Below are positions 1 to 5,881 of a stretch of 8,616 nucleotides of DNA, one piece after another. Position 1 is the first letter of the stretch; every line of letters begins with the position of its first letter. The position numbers and the translations under genes are program-made. Source of the DNA: Sulfurimonas sp. (GTDB lineage: Bacteria; Campylobacterota; Campylobacteria; Campylobacterales; Sulfurimonadaceae); contig JAFLJV010000267.1 of assembly GCA_022712845.1 (NCBI GenBank), forward strand, positions 1 to 8,616, read 5' to 3'. The notes beneath the pieces are model-generated. The model was not told where the DNA came from. It saw only the letters and a list, made by a program, of their open reading frames with translations, and made no database searches.

Positions 1-315
1 TTTAGGGTTTGTTGGACAAACCTCAACACATATTCCACAACCTTTACAATGATCCATATCTATACCAATCATTTTTTTATCTCTTGAAATAATTGATACA
101 TCTGGACAATAAATCCAACAAAATTGACAATCAATACAATAGTCTTTATTGAAAACTGGTTTAATCAGTCTCCAGTCTGCTACACTTGCTTTATAAGAGT
201 TGTTTTCCGAATAAGTACGATCTTCTTGTCTTGTTCCAGCAATATCATCTATACCGCCATCAAATGAACGAAGCATAGCTCCAATTTCGAACTCATCCCA
301 TCCTTTTTTTGCCAT
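1..315 (-). CDS. porD: Pyruvate:ferredoxin oxidoreductase, delta (ferredoxin-like) subunit, 3' end cut by window edge
   Basis: This subunit carries the two [4Fe-4S] clusters that pass electrons from the pyruvate-oxidising core to ferredoxin or flavodoxin in the cytoplasm. The 105 visible codons show two cluster-binding motifs of the form CxxCxxCxxxCP: Cys60, 63, 66 and 70, then Cys90, 93, 96 and 100. The N-terminus reads MAKKGWDEFEIGAML. Two adjacent ATGs are possible (first bases at 318 and 315). I chose 315 because the AAGGAG ribosome site, which overlaps the TAA of the gamma gene, then sits 6 bases away instead of 3. The gene follows the gamma gene by about 10 bases, so the two are surely cotranscribed. 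A gamma-delta-alpha-beta order is the one I recall for the Helicobacter pylori enzyme, so alpha and beta should follow beyond the left edge. The gene runs off the window with the last visible codon intact; roughly 20-30 residues are probably missing. A related 2-oxoacid substrate cannot be excluded. Confidence 0.9.
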   Translation of the reverse strand, partial: MAKKGWDEFEIGAMLRSFDGGIDDIAGTRQEDRTYSENNSYKASVADWRLIKPVFNKDYCIDCQFCWIYCPDVSIISRDKKMIGIDMDHCKGCGICVEVCPTNPK

Positions 316-325
316 CATTAGCTCC

Positions 326-883
326 TTATTTCACTTCGTCATAAGCTCGTTGAATTGCAACCATATTTGCATCAACAATCTTTTGTGGTAATTTAGAAAG
401 AACTCTTTTCATATTTTCTTTAAAAAATTCTATATCATACATCCCAGAAACTTTCATAAATGCACCAAGCATTGGTGTATTTGGAATAGGGCGACCAATA
501 GTTTCATTTGCAATTACAATACAATCAACAACATGTATTTCTTTACCTTCAAATAAAGGTTGAGCTTTTCTTAACTCTTCTACGCTTAAATGAGTAGTAA
601 CTATGTATTTTGTTGTATCTTTGTGATGTATTGTAACATCTGTTGTTATTGCTAATGCAGGATCTATTACAAAAACATAATCTGGTTTCATATATTTTTC
701 ATGATTCATAATCACTTTAGTGTCTACACGGTTATATGCTGTCATTGCAGCTCCACGCTTAGCAGATCCATAAAATGCAAATGCTTGTACATGTTTACCT
801 GTTGTAGAGATAACATCTGCTAAACCTTTAGCACCTGTAACTGCACCTTGCCCAGCTCGACTATGCCATCTAATTTCTAGCAT
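326..883 (-). CDS. porG: Pyruvate:ferredoxin oxidoreductase, gamma subunit
   Basis: This 185-residue protein is the gamma subunit (also called porC) of the four-subunit, CoA-dependent pyruvate:ferredoxin/flavodoxin oxidoreductase. The enzyme interconverts pyruvate and acetyl-CoA plus CO2. In autotrophic Campylobacterota it runs in the reductive direction to make pyruvate after the reductive TCA cycle. The sequence shows the family's N-terminal glycine motif (RAGQG, residues 9-13), the FYGSAKRGA segment near residues 37-45, the VIDPAL segment near 72-77 and the IPNTPMLGAF segment near 133-142; the length is normal for the family. The ATG at 883 has a strong AAGGAG site 5 bases upstream. It is the first gene of its operon here: 125 bases separate it from the HAD gene and contain a plausible promoter. 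The delta subunit follows directly. Pairing with a delta ferredoxin in the order gamma-delta favours pyruvate over 2-oxoglutarate, whose Helicobacter genes run D-A-B-C; the substrate assignment is inference. Confidence 0.9.
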   Translation of the reverse strand: MLEIRWHSRAGQGAVTGAKGLADVISTTGKHVQAFAFYGSAKRGAAMTAYNRVDTKVIMNHEKYMKPDYVFVIDPALAITTDVTIHHKDTTKYIVTTHLSVEELRKAQPLFEGKEIHVVDCIVIANETIGRPIPNTPMLGAFMKVSGMYDIEFFKENMKRVLSKLPQKIVDANMVAIQRAYDEVK

Positions 884-968
884 AAATTCTCCTTCTATCT
901 TTTTATGTAAATACTCAGTCGTAAATTGTTTCTTATTTTATGCAACTTGCTCTTAAATATAGCTTGAG

Positions 969-974
969 ATTATA
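969..974 (-). promoter_or_regulatory. Probable -10 box of the por operon promoter
   Basis: On the minus strand this is a perfect TATAAT about 85 bases upstream of the gamma-subunit start codon. There is no TTGACA-like -35 box at the expected distance, only a T-rich stretch (CTTTTTG) at about 992-998. That fits the weak -35 and T-rich upstream pattern known for Campylobacterota sigma-70 promoters. The hexamer is one arm of the inverted repeat ATTATA-GAGTT-TATAAT at 969-985, so a regulator site could overlap it. The position, between the end of the HAD gene and the por genes, is what an independent por promoter requires. Confidence 0.5.
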
Positions 975-1008
975 GAGTTTATAATTAAGCACAAAAAGTG
1001 TGTTGTTT

Positions 1009-1641
1009 TTACCTGTTTTGAAGATAAGTAGTTGCTTCAAGTGCATCATTTAATACAATATCTGTAAATTTTTTCAATGTATCAAAATTATCATACCCAC
1101 TCAGAACACCTATTGAATTTATATTTGCATTTTTTGCACTAAGGAGATCTAGTTTTGTATCTCCAATCATCCAAACTTCCCTGTTTATGGCATCTAGACT
1201 CTTTAATGCTTTAAGAATTGGCTCTTCATGTGGCTTTGGATTTATAACATCTTCTCTTCCTATTAGCACCTCAAAATACTCCATTAATCCAAAATGTTCC
1301 ATCAATATTTTAGAATATTTCCCTGTTTTAGTTGTTACAATTCCAAGTGTTGCAAATTGACTCGCAATCTTAACTGCTTGTGTAGCATTTGGTAACATAT
1401 GTGTTTTTATAGTAGAAATTTTTCTATATTCCTCTTTATATGTAGCAACATAATCCCAAACTTTATTTTTACTAACACCTAACTCTTCATACATAATATC
1501 TAATGGATATCCAATCAAAGCTTTTATTTTTTCATCATTTACATGTGGATAGTTGTGTACTTTAAATGAGTGGTGAAAAGTATCTACAATTGCATCCGTT
1601 GAATCTATAAGTGTTCCATCTAAATCAAAAAGTATTATCAT
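1009..1641 (-). CDS. HAD-superfamily phosphatase (phosphoglycolate phosphatase / Gph-like)
   Basis: This is a 210-residue cytoplasmic haloacid-dehalogenase-type phosphatase with all four motifs. Motif I is DLDGT at residues 6-10, with Asp6 the expected nucleophile and Asp8 the general acid/base. Motif II is the VTTKT stretch at 102-106. Motif III is Lys136 in NPKP. Motif IV is GD(x3)D at 160-165, with Asp161 and Asp165 expected to bind Mg2+. The helical cap between motifs I and II (about residues 15-80) and the length fit the Gph/PpaX group, which hydrolyses small phosphate esters such as 2-phosphoglycolate, or pyrophosphate. The substrate cannot be read from sequence. The ATG lies one base after the TAA of the solute-binding-protein gene and has only a weak GGGA site, so translation is probably coupled. 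A HAD gene sits next to the pyruvate oxidoreductase gene in C. jejuni too (recalled, Cj1477c/Cj1476c), so this neighbourhood looks conserved. Confidence 0.85.
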   Translation of the reverse strand: MIILFDLDGTLIDSTDAIVDTFHHSFKVHNYPHVNDEKIKALIGYPLDIMYEELGVSKNKVWDYVATYKEEYRKISTIKTHMLPNATQAVKIASQFATLGIVTTKTGKYSKILMEHFGLMEYFEVLIGREDVINPKPHEEPILKALKSLDAINREVWMIGDTKLDLLSAKNANINSIGVLSGYDNFDTLKKFTDIVLNDALEATTYLQNR

Positions 1642-1642
1642 A

Positions 1643-3139
1643 TTATTTTTCCCATTTTATATAGTTATGCCAAACTCCACTTGGGCTTGGCTGGATGTTT
1701 TTTATATTTTTATTTACTGTTGTTATTGAGTTTGGAATATATAAAAATAGATATGGATTTTCATCAGTTATAAGTTTAAACATTTTCTTCCATACAATTG
1801 CGAGTTTTTCTTTATCTACTATTGATTGTGATTCTTCTATCATTCTGTCAATTTTTGGGTTGTTATACCCTATCAAATTAAATCCACCTTTTTTATCATT
1901 ATCACTATGCCAAAACATATATGGATCTGGTGTTGGGGAAAGTCCCCATCCTAAAAGAATGGTATCAAACTTATGAGGAAACACAACCATATTTAAAAAT
2001 GCTTGCCATTCCATAACTCTTAGATTTACTACAACTCCAATTTTTTTTAATTGATGTTGCATAATTTGAGCGGCGTATGGTCTTATAGCGCTTGCGTTTG
2101 ATGTTGCTATCTCAAAAATAAGTGGATTAGATTCATCATACCCAGCCTCTGCTAAAAGCTCTTTTGCTTTTTTGATATCTTGTTTTGGTGCTTTTACATC
2201 TTTATTAAAAGCTATTGTAGTTGGGTGAAATGGACCTGTACAAATTTCTGCATGGTTAAAAAAAAGGATATCTATGATCTCTTGTCTATCAATTGCCAAA
2301 GATAAAGCTTCTCTCACTTTTGGATTTTTAAATTTTTCAAGTCGCAAATTAAAACCCAAATATGTATAAGAGCGAGATATCTGCTCATATATATTGAATT
2401 TAGAGAAAAAATCATCCTCAATCTGTCTTTCATATTGCATAGCTTCAATTGAGCCGATATCCAAAGCAGATGATTTTAACATTAAAAAGCGTGTCATTGG
2501 ATCAGCTATTACATGAAAAGATATCTTATCTATTTTAGCACGACCTTTAAAATAATTATTAAAGGCACTTAAGATAATATTTTTAGAATGCTCAAGCTGT
2601 GTAAGTTTATATGCACCTGTCCCGATTGGACTTGTATTAAAAGATGAATTCATCAAATTTTCTTCATCTTTTAAGATATGCTCTGGTATTATCCCCATCA
2701 TCCAAATCTCTAACGCTTTAAAGTATGCTTTTTTATATTTTACTTTTATAGTAAACTCATCCACTATCTCAACACTCTTAACAAACCTGAAACCTGAACT
2801 ATATGGTGAACTTATTTTTTCAGAGATTAATACATTATAGGTAAAAAGAACATCTTTAGCACTAAACTTCTCTCCATCATGCCATTTAACATTTTTATGA
2901 AGTTTAAAAATTAGAGTGGTATCATCTTCATAATAAAATTCTTTTGCTAAGTCACCTATTATTGTCGCACTATCTTTATCATATTTTATTAAACCATTAA
3001 ATATAAATCCACTGATTTCAGAAGAGCTAGAATCTGTTGCTAATATTGGATTTAATCTTGCAGGATTGGCGGATGTAGCTAAATGTAAAGTTGAAGAAAA
3101 GAGATTTATAGATAAAAATAGAAGTAATAGATAATTCAA
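1643..3139 (-). CDS. Periplasmic solute-binding protein of an ABC transporter, family 5 (peptide/nickel type)
   Basis: This 498-residue protein belongs to the SBP_bac_5 (DppA/OppA/NikA) family, which captures peptides, nickel complexes or similar ligands in the periplasm for an ABC importer. The family signature is clear: KLHKNVKWHDGEKFSAKDV at about residues 79-97. Later come VREALSLAIDRQEI (about 275-288), the KAKELLAEAGYD segment, and a C-terminal PDPYMFWHSDN segment. The length is usual for the family. The N-terminus is a signal peptide: a short polar start, the hydrophobic core LLLLFLSINLF, then SS before a mature start near residue 16-20; there is no lipobox cysteine. The start is TTG at 3139. 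No ATG exists nearby, the signal peptide begins exactly there, and an extended -10 promoter lies only about 20 bases upstream. The HAD gene follows one base later. No permease or ATPase genes adjoin it in the window, so it is an orphan binding protein here and the ligand is unknown. Confidence 0.88.
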   Translation of the reverse strand: MNYLLLLFLSINLFSSTLHLATSANPARLNPILATDSSSSEISGFIFNGLIKYDKDSATIIGDLAKEFYYEDDTTLIFKLHKNVKWHDGEKFSAKDVLFTYNVLISEKISSPYSSGFRFVKSVEIVDEFTIKVKYKKAYFKALEIWMMGIIPEHILKDEENLMNSSFNTSPIGTGAYKLTQLEHSKNIILSAFNNYFKGRAKIDKISFHVIADPMTRFLMLKSSALDIGSIEAMQYERQIEDDFFSKFNIYEQISRSYTYLGFNLRLEKFKNPKVREALSLAIDRQEIIDILFFNHAEICTGPFHPTTIAFNKDVKAPKQDIKKAKELLAEAGYDESNPLIFEIATSNASAIRPYAAQIMQHQLKKIGVVVNLRVMEWQAFLNMVVFPHKFDTILLGWGLSPTPDPYMFWHSDNDKKGGFNLIGYNNPKIDRMIEESQSIVDKEKLAIVWKKMFKLITDENPYLFLYIPNSITTVNKNIKNIQPSPSGVWHNYIKWEK

Positions 3140-3159
3140 ATTTACTCTTTTTTAGAGTG

Positions 3160-3168
3160 ATTATATCA
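3160..3168 (-). promoter_or_regulatory. Extended -10 promoter of the solute-binding-protein / HAD unit
   Basis: The minus strand reads TGATATAAT, a complete extended -10 element (TG, one base, TATAAT). No good -35 box is present, which an extended -10 does not need. Transcription should start about 7 bases downstream, near 3153-3157, giving a leader of only about 14-18 bases before the TTG start at 3139. The leader contains AAGAG as a weak ribosome site. The short imperfect hairpin ACTCT-AAAAA-AGAGT covers the predicted start of the message. Confidence 0.6.
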
Positions 3169-3202
3169 AAGTTATGGAAGTTTTTTTATAAATGAGGTTT
3201 AC

Positions 3203-3220
3203 CAACACCAAATGGTGCTG
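3203..3220 (-). terminator. Possible weak hairpin terminator after rpsI
   Basis: Twelve bases after the rpsI stop the minus-strand RNA can form a 7-bp stem with a 4-base loop: CAGCACC, ATTT, GGTGTTG. One pair is G-U in the minus-strand RNA and would be an A-C mismatch in the plus-strand RNA, so the structure suits the rpsI transcript better. No U-run follows it, so this is not a classical intrinsic terminator. It may instead protect the 3' end of the message or act with Rho. Confidence 0.35.
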
Positions 3221-3231
3221 ATAGAAAAATA

Positions 3232-3624
3232 TTAACGTTTTGAGAACTGACGAGAACGACGAGCTTTACGACGACCTGGTTTCTTACGCTCAACAATACG
3301 AGAATCACGAGTCATCATACCTTCTGGTTTAAGGATCGCTTTAATCGCTGGATCAAATTCTACAAGAGCTTTTGAAATACCATGACGAAGAGCATCAGCT
3401 TGACCACCAAAACCACCACCTAAAGTAGAAGCTACAATATCAACTGATGTATCTTGTTTTGATAATACTAAAGGTTGTTTAACACGAAGTTTTTTAGCCT
3501 CTAATCCACCTAACCATGCGTCTAAAGAAAGACCATTGATAGTCATTTTACCTGTACCTGGAGTTAACCATACTTTTGCGATTGACGCTTTACGTTTACC
3601 TGTTGCATATATTTTGTTTGCCAT
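3232..3624 (-). CDS. rpsI: 30S ribosomal protein S9
   Basis: This is a complete 130-residue uS9. The N-terminal [14 protein letters not shown] segment (residues 7-20), the glycine-rich [18 protein letters not shown] segment (about 67-84) and the basic C-terminal tail ending FSKR are family hallmarks. The last lysine-arginine pair reaches the P-site tRNA in the small subunit. The ATG at 3624 has a TAAGGA ribosome site 6 bases upstream that overlaps the TAA of rplM. The two genes are therefore 9 bases apart and translated together, the usual bacterial rplM-rpsI pair. Nothing is odd about the protein; it marks the window as core chromosome. Confidence 0.98.
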   Translation of the reverse strand: MANKIYATGKRKASIAKVWLTPGTGKMTINGLSLDAWLGGLEAKKLRVKQPLVLSKQDTSVDIVASTLGGGFGGQADALRHGISKALVEFDPAIKAILKPEGMMTRDSRIVERKKPGRRKARRSRQFSKR

Positions 3625-3633
3625 ATGGTATCC

Positions 3634-4056
3634 TTACTTAGCTAGTTGTGCAGTGTGAGGGTGTTCAGCACCTGCATATATTTTTAATTTTTTAAGCATT
3701 TTAGCACCAAGCTTAGTTTTAGGAAGCATACCACGAGTAGCTAGTTTATATAGTTTCTCAGGATTTTTCTCTAAAAGCTCAGTCATTTTAACACTCTTTG
3801 TAGAACCGAAATAACCAGAATGAGAAAAATATTCTTTATTATTAATTTTACCAAGACCATTAAATTTAGCTTTTGAAGCATTAATAATAACTACATAGTC
3901 ACCACAGTCAAGGTTTGGAGTAAAATATGGTTTATTCTTACCACGAAGTATAGTAGCTACTTCTGTAATCATACGACCAAATGTTTTACCTTCAGCATCA
4001 ACCAAAACCCATTTTTGGTCGATTTGTTCAGTAGTTGCAATTTGTGTAAATTTCAT
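3634..4056 (-). CDS. rplM: 50S ribosomal protein L13
   Basis: This is a complete 140-residue uL13, an early-assembly protein of the large subunit. Recognisable segments are WVLVDAEGKTFGR near the N-terminus, the LRGKNKPYFTPNLDCGDYV block, HSGYFGSTKS, and the C-terminal RGMLPKTKLGAKMLKKLKIY region ending AEHPHTAQ. The HSGYFG form, in place of the HSGYPGG type of E. coli, is what I recall from Campylobacter. An ATG 15 bases further upstream (4071) is in frame. I prefer the ATG at 4056 because AAAGG at 4064-4068 then lies 7 bases away, and because MKFTQ matches the usual start, whereas the longer form has no ribosome site. It is first in the rplM-rpsI operon, with the promoter in the divergent region to the right. 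Confidence 0.97.
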   Translation of the reverse strand: MKFTQIATTEQIDQKWVLVDAEGKTFGRMITEVATILRGKNKPYFTPNLDCGDYVVIINASKAKFNGLGKINNKEYFSHSGYFGSTKSVKMTELLEKNPEKLYKLATRGMLPKTKLGAKMLKKLKIYAGAEHPHTAQLAK

Positions 4057-4063
4057 TCGTGAA

Positions 4064-4068
4064 CCTTT
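4064..4068 (-). promoter_or_regulatory. Ribosome binding site that fixes the rplM start
   Basis: The minus strand reads AAAGG followed by 7 bases and the ATG at 4056. The site lies inside the five extra codons that an ATG at 4071 would add, which argues that those codons are leader and not protein. Confidence 0.7.
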
Positions 4069-4144
4069 CATTTAATTTAATATTGGAAGTATAGCTTTAT
4101 TAGCTTATGCGTGGCTTAATTTATGGTTTATTTAAGGTTTGCTA

Positions 4145-4152
4145 TGTATAAT
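4145..4152. promoter_or_regulatory. Overlapping candidate -10 boxes for rplM (minus) and the small ORF/cyclase unit (plus)
   Basis: The bases TGTATAAT contain TATAAT on the plus strand (4147-4152) and TATACA on the minus strand (4145-4150). The plus box is about 57 bases before the small ORF. The minus box is about 89 bases before rplM. Neither has a good -35 partner, and a second minus-strand candidate, TATACT, lies at 4088-4093, closer to rplM. In a very AT-rich region such hexamers are common, so this is a modest call. If both are used, the two promoters would compete for polymerase. Confidence 0.35.
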
Positions 4153-4208
4153 TTATGCTTCAATTAAATCCTGTGTAAATAAAATATTTTCAAAATTAAA
4201 GATAATTA

Positions 4209-4343
4209 ATGTTTAAAACAGAAGAATTTTCCTACTACAAATTAAAAATATTTTTTATTATACCTACATTATTTTTACTTACAAAATTGTCCGCGAATAG
4301 TGACCTACGAAGACTAAGTAAAATAAATTTTGGTTCAAGATAG
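4209..4343 (+). CDS. Candidate small exported or membrane peptide (44 aa), unrecognised
   Basis: I do not recognise this product. The frame runs from ATG to TAG for 44 codons. It has a polar, basic-flanked N-terminus (MFKTEEFSYYKLK), then the hydrophobic stretch IFFIIPTLFLLTKLSA (residues 14-29), then a basic, polar tail (NSDLRRLSKINFGSR). That layout is a signal peptide followed by the first residues of a mature protein, or a one-pass small membrane protein. A weak AAAGA ribosome site lies 6 bases before the ATG. The TAG ends 5 bases before the GTG start of the diguanylate cyclase, so translation of this frame could deliver ribosomes to that poorly equipped start. It may be a real small gene, a leader peptide, or the stump of a decayed periplasmic protein gene. 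Chance is possible because the region is AT-rich. Confidence 0.4.
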   Translation: MFKTEEFSYYKLKIFFIIPTLFLLTKLSANSDLRRLSKINFGSR

Positions 4344-4348
4344 TATCA

Positions 4349-5881
4349 GTGTATTTTTTTAAAAAACATACTATACCTATTATACTAATTTCTTTAGTAC
4401 TAAGTATTTCTTATCTCTCTTACTATAACTATCATGTACAAAAAAATCTTTTACTTAAACAAATGCATAACAACTCTTTAAGTATAACAAACTCTATCTT
4501 TTCATCAATCGAAAGATTTGAAAGTATCAAATCAACGATGAGTCTTGAAAAACTTATTGATGATGTGTCTTTTGAACTTGAAATATTTGAGTTTAGATAT
4601 TTAGCTCCAGATGGAATTATAAAAAACTCTATGTTTAAAAATGAAATAGGTAAGATTTTAAATACTAAAAGTTTTAAACTTATAAAAAATAGTAAAAAAT
4701 CTTTAAACAGCTTTTTCTTTGAAGTGCGTGACTATGTTAATGTTATGTCAATTTATTATCCTATATATAATGATAATAAATTAATTGGGATAATTAACCT
4801 TTGTGTTGATATTTCTGAATATAAAATAAAAAAAGAGCTAAAAGAAAATTCTGCTATATTTCATAGACAAGTAGATATATTAAATTTACTAAAATCTATA
4901 AATGGTTCCATTATTAACTCTATTGCTATATCAACAAAAACAGATATAAATAATTTTTTATATTCATATGTCACTTCAACAAAAAATATTATAGAAATTT
5001 CAATTGTTGATGAAAAAGATAAGATAAAAATAAGTAGCAATAAAACATTTATTGGAAAACACTTAAGTAAAAATAATTTACTGATATCAGGTTTAAAAAC
5101 ACTTAACAATCAACAAATATACCTTTCTCTTACAAACTTTAATGATTCTAAACTAAGACTAATGCTTTTACTTGATGCTTCTACCTATGCTAAGCATGAG
5201 TTAAAACTTCTTACAACAGCAATTTCTACAAGTATAATGGCTCTTTTATTTGCATTAATCACTTTTAGAATAATGTATTACTCAGTACTTGAACAATCTC
5301 GCCAAGAAAAAGAACGTCTTGAATATTTAGTAAATGAACGAACTAAAAAAATAGAACTACTTAGTAAAACTGACTCTTTGACTCAACTATGGAGTAGAAG
5401 TTATTTAGAAGAAACCCTTGAACAAGAATTTAAAAGAGCTAAAAGATATAATACTAATATGTCAATAATGATACTTGATCTTGATCATTTTAAGAAAATT
5501 AATGACTCTTATGGGCATATGGCTGGTGATGAAGTACTTCGTAAAATAAGTCATAGAATTCAACAGTGTCAAAGAGAAACAGATTTTATAGGTCGTTATG
5601 GTGGAGAAGAAATTGTTATTATTTTACCAGAAACTACTTTAGAAGCATCAAAATTAATTGCAAATAAAATATTAAAAATAATCTCTAATGATCCTGTAAA
5701 ATTTGAATCTTCCAATATTAATATTACTACAAGTATTGGTATTAGCAGTTTAAGAAAAGAGCATAATGATTATAAAATGATTTTTGCTGAAGCAGATGAA
5801 GCACTATATCTTGCTAAAAATCTCGGACGAAATAGAATTGAAGTATTTACGATAATAGCTCAACTTTTTAAATCTGAATAA
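4349..5881 (+). CDS. Membrane-bound sensor diguanylate cyclase (GGDEF domain)
   Basis: The 510-residue protein should make cyclic di-GMP from two GTP at the inner membrane, under control of a periplasmic signal. Its order is: a membrane helix at about residues 8-26; a periplasmic region of about 260 residues; a second helix at about 288-311; a coiled-coil linker at about 313-340; and a GGDEF domain at about 341-500. The active site reads GGEE (418-421). The expected metal and substrate residues are present: Asp377, Lys382, Asn385, Asp394 and Glu420. An RxxD inhibitory site (RETD, 409-412) sits exactly 5 residues before it, so product feedback is likely. The periplasmic part looks like two Cache/PAS-like modules, with VMSIYYPIYNDNKLIGIINL near 132-151 as a typical strand pair; the ligand is unknown. 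The start is GTG at 4349: an in-frame TAA at 4319-4321 excludes an upstream ATG, and the membrane helix begins there. The ribosome site is poor. The 3' end overlaps addA by 14 bp. Confidence 0.9.
   Translation: MYFFKKHTIPIILISLVLSISYLSYYNYHVQKNLLLKQMHNNSLSITNSIFSSIERFESIKSTMSLEKLIDDVSFELEIFEFRYLAPDGIIKNSMFKNEIGKILNTKSFKLIKNSKKSLNSFFFEVRDYVNVMSIYYPIYNDNKLIGIINLCVDISEYKIKKELKENSAIFHRQVDILNLLKSINGSIINSIAISTKTDINNFLYSYVTSTKNIIEISIVDEKDKIKISSNKTFIGKHLSKNNLLISGLKTLNNQQIYLSLTNFNDSKLRLMLLLDASTYAKHELKLLTTAISTSIMALLFALITFRIMYYSVLEQSRQEKERLEYLVNERTKKIELLSKTDSLTQLWSRSYLEETLEQEFKRAKRYNTNMSIMILDLDHFKKINDSYGHMAGDEVLRKISHRIQQCQRETDFIGRYGGEEIVIILPETTLEASKLIANKILKIISNDPVKFESSNINITTSIGISSLRKEHNDYKMIFAEADEALYLAKNLGRNRIEVFTIIAQLFKSE

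Noticed and set aside
990..1003. CACA/TGTG hairpin after the HAD gene as a terminator
   Set aside because: The stem is only 4 bp with a T-rich loop and no T-run follows on the minus strand, so it would not terminate transcription.
1695..1976. Plus-strand open frame of 93 codons inside the solute-binding-protein gene
   Set aside because: It lies wholly opposite a well-supported SBP_bac_5 gene, has no family resemblance, and its hydrophobic look comes from the complement of an AT-rich coding sequence.
3140..3231. Possible small gene or remnant between rpsI and the solute-binding protein
   Set aside because: I found no open frame with a start and ribosome site; the 92 bases are explained by a weak hairpin after rpsI and the promoter of the next unit.
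4057..4071. Longer L13 start adding MKGSR
   Set aside because: The five codons contain the AAAGG site for the downstream ATG, no ribosome site precedes the upstream ATG, and known L13 proteins start near the shorter form.
4861..5109. Minus-strand open frame of 82 codons inside the diguanylate cyclase gene
   Set aside because: It is opposite the periplasmic domain of a well-supported gene, and its Phe/Ile/Leu-rich content is what antisense of Lys/Asn-rich coding gives.
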